A stretch of 64,000 bases of DNA from Pelagibius sp. CAU 1746 (GCF_039839785.1 NZ_JBDOQT010000001.1:2852001-2916000), one strand, 5' to 3'; shown: positions 18,791-28,213, counted from the stretch's first letter. The notes: generated by a model from the sequence alone, not told the origin. Made by a program: numbers and translations.

Positions 18791-19693
18791 TTATTGCACC
18801 ACCTGTCTGTGCCGCGCCATCTGGACTTGCCGCCAAATCAGAACCAGCAGCAGCAGGATGAGCGGCGTCGCCTGTTGGAACTCGGCGCCGAGCACGAAGC
18901 CCGAATACTGCTCGGCCACACCCAGGCCGAGACCGGTGACGATCACGCCGGGAATGTTCCCCAGGCCTGCCGCGGTCACGATGACGAAAGCGCGAATGGA
19001 GTGAGGGATGCCGTAGAAAGGCTGAATCACCCAGATCATCGAGACAAGCACGCCCGCGGCGCCGCAGATCGCGGCGTTGAGTGCGTAGGTGAAGGCGTAG
19101 ACCCGCTCGGTGTCGATCCCCATGATCTTCGCCGCGCGGGGATCCTGCGCCGTGGCGCGAATCGCTTGGCCCATGCGGCTGGTCTTCATGAAGGTGATGA
19201 CCGCGGCGGCCAGCCCGATGCTGAGCACGAAGGAGACGATCTTGATCTCCGCCACCGTCACCAGACCGCCGAACAGAGCGTGGGAGGTGAAGCCGGATTC
19301 CGCGGTACGCACCTCCGGACCGTAGGCCAGGTTCAGGGCCTGCTGCACCACAAGGGCGATGCCGAAGGTGGCGAGCAGCGAGGTGAAGAGGTCGCGGGAT
19401 ATCACGTAGCGGATGATCGCCAGGTACACCGCCCAGCCGAAGGCGAACATGATCGCGAAAACGATCGGGATGGAGGCGATGGGGTGGATGCCAAAGGTGC
19501 TGAGATGCCAGGCGAAGTATCCGCCCATGATCACGAACTCGCCTTGGGCGAGGTTCTTGACGTTCATCACGCCCCAGACAAGTGCCAGGCCGTAGGCCGC
19601 GAGCACGAAGATTGCGCCGACGAAGAGTCCGTCCAGCAGCAATTGGATGTTGAGCGCCGGTGCGAGCGCCAACAGGTCGAGATTGTCGAACAT
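18791..19693 (-). CDS. livH: Branched-chain amino acid-type ABC permease LivH (system 2)
   Basis: A 300-residue multi-helix permease with the LivH phrases GLALVWGVMNVKNLAQGEFV and VTAAGLGNIPGVIVTGL. Helices run through the whole length. It lies 88 bp downstream of livK and is separated from it by a strong hairpin, so it is probably expressed at a lower level than the binding protein. Confidence 0.92.
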   Translation of the reverse strand: MFDNLDLLALAPALNIQLLLDGLFVGAIFVLAAYGLALVWGVMNVKNLAQGEFVIMGGYFAWHLSTFGIHPIASIPIVFAIMFAFGWAVYLAIIRYVISRDLFTSLLATFGIALVVQQALNLAYGPEVRTAESGFTSHALFGGLVTVAEIKIVSFVLSIGLAAAVITFMKTSRMGQAIRATAQDPRAAKIMGIDTERVYAFTYALNAAICGAAGVLVSMIWVIQPFYGIPHSIRAFVIVTAAGLGNIPGVIVTGLGLGVAEQYSGFVLGAEFQQATPLILLLLVLIWRQVQMARHRQVVQ

Positions 19694-19738
19694 AACTGTC
19701 CTTCGCCCGAGATTGCCCGAAGGCAGTAGAAGCTAAAA

Positions 19739-19766
19739 CCCCCGCCCGAATGGTTTCGGGCGGGGG
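19739..19766 (-). terminator. Intra-operon hairpin between livK and livH (system 2)
   Basis: An inverted repeat of about 12 bp (19739-19750 with 19755-19766) made of C5GC3GAA and its complement lies directly after the livK stop. On the minus strand GGTTTTAG follows. It is probably a partial terminator or mRNA stabiliser that raises binding-protein expression over the permease genes. Confidence 0.7.
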
Positions 19767-19781
19767 TAGTCGGGCGAACCC

Positions 19782-21059
19782 TCAGTACATGGCCTCGCGC
19801 GGCCACACCAAGGAATCGGAGGCGTACTTGGACGGAGCGACAACCTTGTACTCGCCGCCCTGAATCTGCCGCAGCACCATCGGCTTTGCGAGGTTGTTGC
19901 CGGCTTCGGAGAACTTGATCGGACCGTAGAAGGTCTCCGTGTCCGTCGCCGCGATGGCGTCGCGCACCTTGTCCGTCTCGAATGCATTGGCGGCTTCGAA
20001 GGCCTCCTTCCAGACGATCACGGCGGCGGAAGCCTGAGCCGCTTGGTAGGGCACGTTCGAGTAGCCTTCGAAGGTCGACTTGAAGAGCTTGTCGTAGTCG
20101 GCCGCGGAACCGAAGTAGCCGTCGGAGTAGCTCAGCGTTTCGGCCCACTGGGTCGGGCAGAGATAGCCGTCGGCGGCGGCACCGAACTGCTGGACGATCT
20201 TGGCGCCTTCGCAGTGGGTCATGGCGACCATCGGCACCTGGACCTGAAGCTCCTGCATCTGACGGGCCGCGGTGACGGCGCCCTTGTTGTGGCCGGAGAT
20301 GACCAGCAGGTCGGGCTTCAGGGCCTTGACCTTCGTCAGCGTCGCGGAGATGTCGGACAGGTCGGCCGGCATCTTGTCGTCGATGACGGTCTTCATGCCG
20401 AACTTCTTCATGTCCTCGACCACGCCAGCGCGCACGTCGAGGGAGAAGGCGTCGTTCTCGAAGACCATCGCGACGCGGACGTCGGCGGGGTTCTTGCCGT
20501 TCTTCTCGGCGATCTCCGCCGCGAGGCCGACCGCGCTGGCGAGATACTGCTCGGAGGTCGACAGCACCGCGAAGAGGTACTTGTAGCCCTTGTTGAAAAG
20601 GGCGCGCGAGGCGCCTTCGGCCTCGATCATCGGCACCTGGTACTTCTCGGTCACCGGCGCGGCGGCGATGGTGGTCGCCGAGCTGTAGGGGCCGAGGATG
20701 TACTGCACGCCGTCCTGCTCGATCAGGCGTTCCAGGAGCTGCGCGGTACGGGCCGGGGTCGATTCGTCGTCATAGTACTGGATCTTGAGCTTGTAGCTCT
20801 TGCCGCCGACCTTGACGCCGCCCATCTCGTTGATCTTCTTGACCGCGAGATCGTAGCCGTTCTGGGTGTCGATACCGTTGGAGGAATACTTGCCGGTCAG
20901 CGAGATCGCCGATCCGAGGATGATGGTGTCGCCGTCGACCTTGGCGCTGGCGGGCCCCGCGGCGATCATGCCGGCGGCGGCACCTGCCAGAACGAGACCG
21001 GAAAAGGTCCGGGCTCCAATGCTATTCCAAGCCTTTACAGGCGTATTGATGGATTTCAT
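19782..21059 (-). CDS. livK: Periplasmic solute-binding protein LivK-like (system 2)
   Basis: A 425-residue type I periplasmic binding protein. Its signal peptide ends near AAGPASA-K, followed by IILGSAISLTGKYSSNG, the usual mature start. LGPYSSATTIAAAPVTEKY lines the ligand site. It shows little obvious similarity to the system 1 binding protein, so the two importers probably take different solutes. First gene of livK-H-M-G-F; an inverted repeat lies between promoter and ribosome site (GGGAGG). Confidence 0.92.
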   Translation of the reverse strand: MKSINTPVKAWNSIGARTFSGLVLAGAAAGMIAAGPASAKVDGDTIILGSAISLTGKYSSNGIDTQNGYDLAVKKINEMGGVKVGGKSYKLKIQYYDDESTPARTAQLLERLIEQDGVQYILGPYSSATTIAAAPVTEKYQVPMIEAEGASRALFNKGYKYLFAVLSTSEQYLASAVGLAAEIAEKNGKNPADVRVAMVFENDAFSLDVRAGVVEDMKKFGMKTVIDDKMPADLSDISATLTKVKALKPDLLVISGHNKGAVTAARQMQELQVQVPMVAMTHCEGAKIVQQFGAAADGYLCPTQWAETLSYSDGYFGSAADYDKLFKSTFEGYSNVPYQAAQASAAVIVWKEAFEAANAFETDKVRDAIAATDTETFYGPIKFSEAGNNLAKPMVLRQIQGGEYKVVAPSKYASDSLVWPREAMY

Positions 21060-21505
21060 AGATGGCCTCCCTTAGTCCAAGTGGATTTTCCACTTAGTTC
21101 ATTTCTGCAACTTCAACGGTGCAGTTGGCATGAATAATAGAGGGGTGGCGTTCGGACGCAAGTCCTGCAAGTCACCGGTCCTCTGGACGGCAGGAATTAC
21201 GGCGTCGAATCCGTAAGTTCGCCAGGTCGGCGGGCGGGCGCGGGGCGGCGGGCTTCAGGCGAATGGCAGCGCCGAAAAGGCCGCGAATCCGGCGAATCGC
21301 CGGGAGTCCGCGAAGATCGAGGTTTCGCCGGCCCGCTCGCCGGAACGGTGGACGGTAGCGGCCTTGGGGTTGCCTATCGCTAGGGGCGCGCTTGCCTGTG
21401 GGGCTGGCGGCGGCCGCTGCCGTTGCGGCACCACTCTTAGGCGATGATGCGTCTAAGAATGAACCTTAGATTGTTCTACCGCTTACCCCTGGCGGCTGGA
21501 CCGCG
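21060..21505. other. 446-bp intergenic region upstream of livK (system 2)
   Basis: No credible gene. The livK-proximal end holds the inverted repeat at 21079-21095. The middle is GC-rich without evident structure. Near 21434-21459 an imperfect palindrome built on TCTTAG...CTAAGA lies just beyond the end of the mnh operon. Confidence 0.7.
21079..21095 (-). promoter_or_regulatory. Perfect inverted repeat before livK (system 2)
   Basis: AAGTGGA-TTT-TCCACTT, 7-bp arms, lies 20-36 nt upstream of the livK ATG, directly before its ribosome site. It could be an operator or an RNA hairpin that affects ribosome access. Confidence 0.45.
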
Positions 21506-23224
21506 TTACAGGAACAAGGCGATCGCATAGGCGATGAGCAGCACGGCGATCCACAAAGCGGCGGCGCCGATCGCCCAGTCGCGGGCCAGCAGACCGTCGC
21601 GGGCGCTTTCCGCCACGTCCTCTCCGACCGGCTTCGGGGCGAGCAGGGAGCGGGTCGGCGGACGCAGCAATCCGCGCAGGTCGCGCAGCCGTGCGTCCAG
21701 CCAAGACCGCAGGGCGCCGAGGAGGGCGTAGCCGGCCGCCCCGGCCTTGGCGAAGAGAACCCGCCAGAACCAGTCGAAGTCCAGGCTGATGGTGAGCGTG
21801 CGGCGCATCAGCGGCAACAGCAGGAAGAACGCCAGTCCGGAGAACAGCAGCAACTGCAGGTAATAGACGACCTTGGCGGGTTTATAGGCCTCATAGGCCA
21901 CCGGGTAGGGCAACAGGTCGTAGAGCGGTTGCGGGTAGACTCCCAGCAGGATGCAGAGCGCCGAGAAGATCACCATGGCGAGCCCCATGTTCCAGGGCGC
22001 GTCCTTGGGGCGCAGGCCGGAATCCTTCTGGAAGAAGACGAACCAGGGGAACTTGATGCCGGCATGCAGGAAGACGCCGGCGGAAGCGGCGGCGAGCAGC
22101 ATGTAGACCAGCCCGAGATGCTCCATGGCCGCCGCTTCTGAGATCATGGTCTTGGTGGTGAACCCGGAGGTCAGCGGAAAGCCGGAGATCGCCAGCGCCC
22201 CGATGATGCCGCAGATCGCCGTCAGGGGCATGGTGCGGAAAAGGCCGCCGACGTCGGTACAGAGGTGCTTGCCGGTGCGGTAGACCACCGTACCGGCGCT
22301 CATCAGCAGCAGGGCCTTGTAGATGATGTGGGCGAAGGCGTGGGCGGCCGCGCCGTTCAGCGCCATCTCGGTGCCGATGCCGATGGCGGTCACCATGAAG
22401 CCCACCTGGTTGACGATCGAGTAGGCGAGGATGCGCCGCACGTTGTTTTCCAGCAGGGCGTAGATGATGCCGTACATGACCATGTAGAGGCCGACGCCGA
22501 TCAGCACCGGCTCGCCCGGGAACAGTAGGATCAGCGCCAGCACCGCGGTCTTGGTGGTGAAGGCCGAGAGGAAGACCGAGCCTGTGGGGCTCGCTTCGGG
22601 ATAGGCGTCGGCCAGCCAGGCGGAGACCGGCGGGGCGGCTGCGTTGACCAGGAGGCCGATCAGCACCATCCAGGTTGCGGGATCGACCGCGCGCAGCGGC
22701 TGAACCGCCACAGAGCCGCTCTGCACGATGACGCCGACGATGCCCACCATCAGGATCACGCCGCCGACCAGGTGCATCACCGCGTAGCGGAAGCCGGCCC
22801 GGCGCGCCGCCGGAGTGCCGCCGCAGAGCACCACCAGGGTGGAGAACAGCGCCATGATCTCCCAATAGACGAACAGGGTGACGAGGTCTCCGGCGAAGCT
22901 GCAGCCGATGGCGCCGGCGGCATAGGCATGGGCCGCGGCCAGTTCCTGCCAGCGGGCCTGGCGGAAGGCGAAGAGGCCGCCGGTGAAGGCCATGAGAGCG
23001 AAGATGGTGGCGAACAGCCGGCGCAGCGGGCTGCCGGCCAGCGGTGTGAGCTGATAGTCGAGGAAAGGCAGGCTCGTGACCGCGCCGTCGGGAACCTGCC
23101 AGATGGCCCAGAGCGTCAACAGCGGTGCGGCGAGGATCACGAGGCTGCGCAGATGACCGCGCGCCAGGCCGACCAGCAGGGCGCCGAAGAAAAGGATGAA
23201 GGCGGGCGACAGTCCTTCAATCAT
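21506..23224 (-). CDS. MnhD/NuoM-like antiporter subunit (third copy, divergent)
   Basis: A 572-residue polytopic protein of the proton_antipo_M family. The helix-5 Glu is kept (YWEIMALFS), and a later Lys is kept in SAFTTKTAV. The usual helix-7 motif GxKAAxxPLHxWLP is replaced by VNAAAPPVSAWLADAYPEAS, so the canonical Lys is absent. The C-terminal hydrophilic stretch of about 60 residues ends in another helix. It is the last gene of the Mnh-type operon and overlaps the 88-residue gene by 8 bp. It may be a structural or modified pumping subunit. Confidence 0.85.
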   Translation of the reverse strand: MIEGLSPAFILFFGALLVGLARGHLRSLVILAAPLLTLWAIWQVPDGAVTSLPFLDYQLTPLAGSPLRRLFATIFALMAFTGGLFAFRQARWQELAAAHAYAAGAIGCSFAGDLVTLFVYWEIMALFSTLVVLCGGTPAARRAGFRYAVMHLVGGVILMVGIVGVIVQSGSVAVQPLRAVDPATWMVLIGLLVNAAAPPVSAWLADAYPEASPTGSVFLSAFTTKTAVLALILLFPGEPVLIGVGLYMVMYGIIYALLENNVRRILAYSIVNQVGFMVTAIGIGTEMALNGAAAHAFAHIIYKALLLMSAGTVVYRTGKHLCTDVGGLFRTMPLTAICGIIGALAISGFPLTSGFTTKTMISEAAAMEHLGLVYMLLAAASAGVFLHAGIKFPWFVFFQKDSGLRPKDAPWNMGLAMVIFSALCILLGVYPQPLYDLLPYPVAYEAYKPAKVVYYLQLLLFSGLAFFLLLPLMRRTLTISLDFDWFWRVLFAKAGAAGYALLGALRSWLDARLRDLRGLLRPPTRSLLAPKPVGEDVAESARDGLLARDWAIGAAALWIAVLLIAYAIALFL

Positions 23225-23483
23225 CGCCGCCGCCTCCGCCGTAGTAGTCCTGCGGGCGCTTCAAGATGAAACCCAGGCCCTTGGCGACCAGCACCATGGC
23301 AAGGCAGGAGAGGAAGCCATAGGCAGCGCCGAAACCGAACCAGCCGTCGATGCCGAAATGCCCGTCGCTGCCCGAGGCGAACTGGAGGGCGACGGCGATC
23401 AGCAGGATCACGATGAAGACCTTCCAGAGCAGCCGGATGGTCTCGGGCCGCGCCAGCCAGTGGTCGTCTTTGGGGTTCGTCAT
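23217..23483 (-). CDS. Two-helix membrane protein of unknown function in the mnh operon
   Basis: An 88-residue protein with two predicted helices, at about residues 20-38 and 52-72, and a Gly/Asp tail (YYGGGGGDD). No family recognised. Its position between two MnhD-like genes, with an overlap into the downstream one, makes it a likely accessory subunit of the antiporter complex. Confidence 0.75.
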   Translation of the reverse strand: MTNPKDDHWLARPETIRLLWKVFIVILLIAVALQFASGSDGHFGIDGWFGFGAAYGFLSCLAMVLVAKGLGFILKRPQDYYGGGGGDD

Positions 23484-23514
23484 GACTGTCTCCCCCTCGT
23501 GGTGGTCGCCGGCA

Positions 23515-25017
23515 TCAGGGCATACCCATGGGAATCTCGCTGGCGAGCCTGACCGCCGGCTGATGGAAGAAGAAGAAGGCGATGGTCAGGCCAGCCGTGA
23601 TGGTGAGCGCCAGGACGGCCGGGAAGGGTGCCTCGCCGTGTTCCTTCTTGATTGACGATGTCGCCGCGGCGCCGGCACTGCCGGGAGAGGCTTCCTCGCG
23701 GGCGAACCAGGCAAGGACGATGATCGGCAGGAAATAGGCGGCGTTCAGAGCGGTGCTGAGCACGACGGTCGCCATGGCGGCATAGTTGTCGGCCTCGTAG
23801 GCGCCGGCCAGGAGATACCATTTGGAAATGAACCCGCCGGTCGGCGGCACGCCGATCATGCTCAAGGCGCCGATAGTGAAGGCGGCCATGGTCCAGGGCA
23901 TGCGCCGGCCGATGCCGCGCAGTTGGTGAACCTCCGTCTTCTTCGAGGCGGTGTAGATCGCGCCGGCGGCGAAGAACAGGGTGATCTTGGCAAAGGCATG
24001 GGCGGCGATGTGCAGCACGGCGCCGACTTCGGCCAGCGGTTTGAAGAGCGCCGCGGCCAGGACCACGTAGGAGAGCTGCGAGCAGGTCGAATAGGCCAGC
24101 AGCCGTTTCAGGTTCTGCTGGCGCAGGGCGACGAGGCTGGCGGCCAGGATGGTGAAGGCGGCGGCATAGAGCAGCCAGTCGGCGCTGGGGGCCGCGGCCA
24201 GGAAGTCGACCCCGAAAACGTAGAAGACGACCTTCAGGATGGTGAAGACGCCGGCCTTCACCACGGCGACGGCATGCAGCAGGGCGCTGACCGGCGTCGG
24301 CGCGACCATGGCGGCCGGTAGCCAGCGGTGTACCGGCATCAGCGCGGCCTTGCCGATGCCGAAGACAAAGAGTCCGAGCAGCAGACCGACGGCCGGGCCG
24401 CTGATCTTGCCGGCCAAGATGCCTCCGTCGGCGAAGTCGCCGGTGCCCGCGACGCCATAGGTCCAGATGACGGCCGGCAGCAGGAGACCGATGGACGTCA
24501 AAAGGAGGATGCCGAGATAGACACGGGCCGAGCGGACGGAGTTCTCGTCGCCCTTGTGCGTCACCAGCGGGTAGGTCGAGAGGGTCAGGGCTTCGTAGAA
24601 CAGGTAGAGCGTGAAGAGGTTCGACGCAAAGGCGACCCCCATGGCGGCGACGATGGCGAGCGCGAAGAAGGCGTAGAAGCGGGTCTGATGCTTCTCGTTG
24701 TTGCCGCGCATGTAGCCGATGGAGTAGAGCGAATTCACGATCCACAGCCCCGAGGCGATGGTCGCAAAGAGCATGCCCAGCGGTTCGACCTTGAACGCGA
24801 TGTCGATGCCCGGGACCAGGGTGGCGAGGTGGACCGCGGGGCGGGCGCCGGCCAGCACCTCGGGCAACAGGCTCAAGACGTTGGCGGCCAGCAGGACCGC
24901 GGTTACCAGCGTCACGGCCTCGCGCAGGTTGGCACTGAAGCGCCCCGCCAGCAGGATGCCGAGGGTTCCGATCGCGGGCAGGAGCAGCGCGGCGATGATG
25001 GAGGCTTCGGGGCTCAT
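23515..25017 (-). CDS. mnhD: MnhD-like monovalent cation/proton antiporter subunit (second copy)
   Basis: The ATG at 25017 gives MSPEASIIAALLLPAIGTLG; the frame upstream to 25245 is a shadow of the preceding gene. The 500-residue protein has about 14 helices. The helix-5 Glu is in FYEALTLSTYP and the helix-7 Lys in GIGKAALMPVHRWLP, followed by VSALLHAVAVVKAG, the classical channel signature. It conducts protons coupled to Na+/K+ exchange in Mrp complexes. Confidence 0.9.
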   Translation of the reverse strand: MSPEASIIAALLLPAIGTLGILLAGRFSANLREAVTLVTAVLLAANVLSLLPEVLAGARPAVHLATLVPGIDIAFKVEPLGMLFATIASGLWIVNSLYSIGYMRGNNEKHQTRFYAFFALAIVAAMGVAFASNLFTLYLFYEALTLSTYPLVTHKGDENSVRSARVYLGILLLTSIGLLLPAVIWTYGVAGTGDFADGGILAGKISGPAVGLLLGLFVFGIGKAALMPVHRWLPAAMVAPTPVSALLHAVAVVKAGVFTILKVVFYVFGVDFLAAAPSADWLLYAAAFTILAASLVALRQQNLKRLLAYSTCSQLSYVVLAAALFKPLAEVGAVLHIAAHAFAKITLFFAAGAIYTASKKTEVHQLRGIGRRMPWTMAAFTIGALSMIGVPPTGGFISKWYLLAGAYEADNYAAMATVVLSTALNAAYFLPIIVLAWFAREEASPGSAGAAATSSIKKEHGEAPFPAVLALTITAGLTIAFFFFHQPAVRLASEIPMGMP

Positions 25018-25042
25018 GCGAGAGGACTCATGGGGGCGGGCC

Positions 25043-26536
25043 TCATGGCAGTGACTGCAGCAGGGACGCCGCCGCTGCCTGTGAGAGTTGGACCGGCAGC
25101 CCGGGCTGCAGGCCGAAGTAGATGTTGGCGAGCACTGCGGCCCAGGTCGCGGCCAGCAGCATCGGCGGCGCCTCGCGCTGATCCGCCACAGCCTGCTGCG
25201 GGGCCCGGAAATAGGCCGCTTCCACGACGCGCCAGACATAGACAACGGCCATCAGCGAGCCGAGCAGCACCACGGCCACGAGGACGATTCCCAGGCTGCC
25301 CTCCGCCAGCGCGGCGGAGATCAGCAGCCACTTGCTGACGAATCCCGCGGTGCCGGGCAGGCCGATAAGGCTGAGGCCGGCGAGGACGAAGGCGGCCATG
25401 GTCCAAGGCATGCGCTTGGCAGCTCCGGCCAGTTGGTCGAGCCTCAGGCCCTGGTAGTGCATTCCCAGGCCGGCGACGGCGAGGAACAGGGCGCCCTTGG
25501 CGAGCGCATGGTTGAAGATGTGGATGATGCCGGCGGAGAGTCCGGCGGCGCTCAGCAGGCTCGTGCCCAGCATGATATAGCCGATCTGGGCGACGGACGA
25601 ATAGGCCAGCAGGCGCTTCAGGTTGCGTTCCATCATCGCCACGCCCGAAGCCAGCACGATGGCGAGCAGGGCCAGCGGCATGAGAAAACGCGAGAACTGC
25701 AGGTCGTGGTCGGTGAGGTTGCCTTGGAAGACCAGGAAGTCGAAGCGCAGCATCACGTAGATCTGCACCTTGGTCGCACAGGCCGCGAGGAATACCGTGA
25801 CGATGTGCGGCGCATAGGTGTAGGCGTTGGGCAGCCAGGCGTGCAGTGGGAGGACCGCCGCCTTCAAGGCCAGGCCGACGATGATGAAGCCGCCCGCGGC
25901 CAGGATCGGCCGCTGGTCCGCGACCTCGCTGATGCGCTGCGCCATGTCCGCGAGGTTCAGCGTCCCGGTCATCATGTAGATCAGCCCGACGCCGATCAGG
26001 TAGAACGTCGCCCCGATGGTTCCCATCACCAGGTACTTGAAGGTCGCCGCCAGGGCGCGCCGGTTCGGCCCGGCCGCGATCAGGACGTAGCTGGCGAGGG
26101 ACGAGACTTCCATGAACACGAAGATGTTGAAGGCATCGGCCGACACGACGATGCCGCAGAGGCCCGCCAAGGCCAGCATCCAGGCGCCGTAGAACAGGGG
26201 TTGGCGCGCCTCGTCGATATCGCCGTCGAGACTGCGCCGTCCGGCGAAGAGGGCCAGCAGCGAGGCGCCGCTGACCACCAGCAGGGCGACGCTGGTGAGA
26301 GCGTCGACCCTGATCTCGATGCCGTAGGGGGCGGGCCAGCCGCCCACGGCATAGCGGTACTCGATCCCGGAAAGCACGCCGGCCGTCAGCATGACGGCGA
26401 CGGCAAACGCCATGGCGCTGGCCGCGGTTGCCGCCGCCCAGGCCAGGCCGCGCGGGCGCAGCAGGATGATGAGGGGTGCCGAAAGCAGCGGCACCACAAC
26501 CTGCAGCACCGCGAGGTGGTAGGCTTCGCTGCTCAC
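25043..26536 (-). CDS. mnhD: MnhD-like monovalent cation/proton antiporter subunit (first copy)
   Basis: A 497-residue proton_antipo_M protein with a complete signature: helix-5 Glu in FMEVSSLASYVL and Lys in GLALKAAVLPLHAWLPNAY. It overlaps mnhC by 4 bp and is the copy in the usual mnhC-mnhD position, so it is the best candidate for the canonical MnhD. Confidence 0.92.
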   Translation of the reverse strand: MSSEAYHLAVLQVVVPLLSAPLIILLRPRGLAWAAATAASAMAFAVAVMLTAGVLSGIEYRYAVGGWPAPYGIEIRVDALTSVALLVVSGASLLALFAGRRSLDGDIDEARQPLFYGAWMLALAGLCGIVVSADAFNIFVFMEVSSLASYVLIAAGPNRRALAATFKYLVMGTIGATFYLIGVGLIYMMTGTLNLADMAQRISEVADQRPILAAGGFIIVGLALKAAVLPLHAWLPNAYTYAPHIVTVFLAACATKVQIYVMLRFDFLVFQGNLTDHDLQFSRFLMPLALLAIVLASGVAMMERNLKRLLAYSSVAQIGYIMLGTSLLSAAGLSAGIIHIFNHALAKGALFLAVAGLGMHYQGLRLDQLAGAAKRMPWTMAAFVLAGLSLIGLPGTAGFVSKWLLISAALAEGSLGIVLVAVVLLGSLMAVVYVWRVVEAAYFRAPQQAVADQREAPPMLLAATWAAVLANIYFGLQPGLPVQLSQAAAASLLQSLP

Positions 26537-26892
26537 TTCCGATCGAGCTCCCTGATTTCGTTCTCCTCGATCGAACCGTAGGCTTCCTTGATCCTCACGA
26601 TGATGGCGAGGCCGAGAGCAAGGGTGGAGATGCCGACCACGATGGCCGTCAGGATCAGCACCGACGGCAGCGGATTGGAAAGCAGCTTGTCGGAAGCGTT
26701 CTCATGGAAGATCGGCGCCGTGCCGCCCTCGACGGGCCCCATGGAGATGTAGAGCAGGAACACGGCGGACTGGAACAGCGAGAGCCCGATGAGTTTCTTG
26801 ACCAAGTTGAGCTTTGCGGTCACGGCGTAGAAGCCGATCATCAGCAGGATCGAGAAGACCCAGTAATTGTAGAGTTCGAGGGTTTCCATCAT
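26533..26892 (-). CDS. mnhC: Mnh antiporter subunit C (NuoK-like)
   Basis: A 119-residue three-helix protein of the NuoK/MnhC family. Phrases KLIGLSLFQSAVFLLYIS and NPLPSVLILTAIVVGISTLALGLAI are typical. It is a small membrane subunit of the Mrp complex. Coupled by 4-bp overlaps to the fused subunit upstream and mnhD downstream. Confidence 0.93.
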   Translation of the reverse strand: MMETLELYNYWVFSILLMIGFYAVTAKLNLVKKLIGLSLFQSAVFLLYISMGPVEGGTAPIFHENASDKLLSNPLPSVLILTAIVVGISTLALGLAIIVRIKEAYGSIEENEIRELDRK

Positions 26893-27887
26893 TTCGCTCC
26901 GCGCGCCGCGAAGGAATGGAAGATGCTGATCAGCACGCCCGTGACGGTGATGCCGACGCCGGCCTCGATGATCAGGATGCCGTAATGCTGGCCGTGCACC
27001 GGGTCATGGGCCAGCGCCGAGTAGTCCAGGAAGTTGCCGCCCAGCAGCATACAGGCCACGCCGGTCAGGCCGTAGAGCAGGGGGCCGGCTGCGATCATGA
27101 GCTTCAGCAGACCCGCCGGCAGGGCCAGGCGGGCCTGTTCCTCGCCTTCGAGCAGCGCGTAGAGCACGACGCTTGCGGCGACGATGACGCCGGCCTGGAA
27201 GCCGCCGCCCGGACTGAAATCGCCGTGGAACTGGACGTAGAGCGCGAACAGCAGGATGAAGGGGATCAGCAGACGGCCGACCACCCGCGGGATCTGGTAG
27301 TGACGCAGCCCGGCCTTGCCGGCGAAGGTCATGGCCGGCGACACCTTCGGCTGGCCGACCGGTGCCTTGCCGAGGAGAAAGAGCACGCCGATGCCCGCGG
27401 TGAAGACCACGAAGGTCTCACCCAGGGTGTCGTAGCCGCGAAAGCTCGCCAGGACTGCGGTCACCACGTTGGGCACGTCGATGTACTCGGGCGTCTTCTC
27501 AAGGTACCAGGGCGCGACGTGGAGTTGAGCCGGGGCGTTCGGATCGCCGAGACGCGGCATGTCGAAGGTGGCGTAGACCAGCAGCGCGGCGATGACCGTC
27601 ACCACGCCGAGGGCGGCCAGGCGGCCCGCGGTGCCGGCCCGCTCGTGCTCTGCGGTCAGTGCCAGAGCGCCTAGGAACAGCACGGTGGAGATGCCGGCGC
27701 CGACGGCGGCCTCCGTCAGGGCGACGTCGGCGGCATCGAGCAGGAAGAAGACCATGGCGCTCAGCAGGCTGAAGATGCCCGAGAGCATGGCGGCGGCGAA
27801 AAGATTCTTCGTTTGCACGATCGCCAGCGCGGTGATCACCAGGAGCGTCAGCAGGAAGATGATGAAGAAGACGGTGAAGACGGTCAT
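26889..27887 (-). CDS. mnhB: Fused DUF4040(MbhD/E)-MnhB antiporter subunit
   Basis: The ATG at 27887 (MTVFTVFFII) overlaps the mnhG stop. The 332-residue product combines an N-terminal DUF4040/MbhD-like domain (LDAADVALTEAAVGAGISTV), a middle MbhE-like part (VVTAVLASFRGYDTLGETFV) and a C-terminal MnhB domain (FALYVQFHGDFSPGGGFQAG). In standard Mrp operons the first two parts belong to the C-terminus of MnhA. The fusion therefore carries the piece that would otherwise be lost with the missing MnhA. Confidence 0.9.
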   Translation of the reverse strand: MTVFTVFFIIFLLTLLVITALAIVQTKNLFAAAMLSGIFSLLSAMVFFLLDAADVALTEAAVGAGISTVLFLGALALTAEHERAGTAGRLAALGVVTVIAALLVYATFDMPRLGDPNAPAQLHVAPWYLEKTPEYIDVPNVVTAVLASFRGYDTLGETFVVFTAGIGVLFLLGKAPVGQPKVSPAMTFAGKAGLRHYQIPRVVGRLLIPFILLFALYVQFHGDFSPGGGFQAGVIVAASVVLYALLEGEEQARLALPAGLLKLMIAAGPLLYGLTGVACMLLGGNFLDYSALAHDPVHGQHYGILIIEAGVGITVTGVLISIFHSFAARGAK

Positions 27888-28213
27888 GAGCGCGGCTCTT
27901 GTCGCCACGGTTTGGCCAGTCCCGGATTGATGCCCGCCAGCAGGGCGGCGCTGGCAAGCGCGTTGGCGGAGGTCGGGCTGGTAAACAGCATGAAGATGAG
28001 AATCGCTGCCAGCTTCACCGCGTCCAGAGAGAAGCCGGCCTGCAGGACCAGGCCGCTGAGGACCAGCATCGCGCCCAGCGAATCCGTGACGCTGGCCGCG
28101 TGCATGCGGGTATAGAGGTCCGGCATGCGCAGGGCGCCGATTCCGCCGACCAGCACGAAAAACCCTCCGGCGGTGAGCAGCATCCAGCTGATAACGTCCA
28201 CGGCCATGGCCAT
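27884..28213 (-). CDS. mnhG: Mnh antiporter subunit G
   Basis: A 109-residue three-helix protein with the MnhG phrases GGIGALRMPDLYTRMHAASV and LIFMLFTSPTSANALA. It is a small subunit of the Mrp-type complex. It starts 4 bp after mnhF and overlaps the fused mnhB by 4 bp. Confidence 0.93.
   Translation of the reverse strand: MAMAVDVISWMLLTAGGFFVLVGGIGALRMPDLYTRMHAASVTDSLGAMLVLSGLVLQAGFSLDAVKLAAILIFMLFTSPTSANALASAALLAGINPGLAKPWRQEPRS

Noticed and set aside
17747-19729. A 660-codon open frame on the plus strand
   Set aside because: Shadow of livM and livH of system 2; composition is that of a reversed membrane protein.
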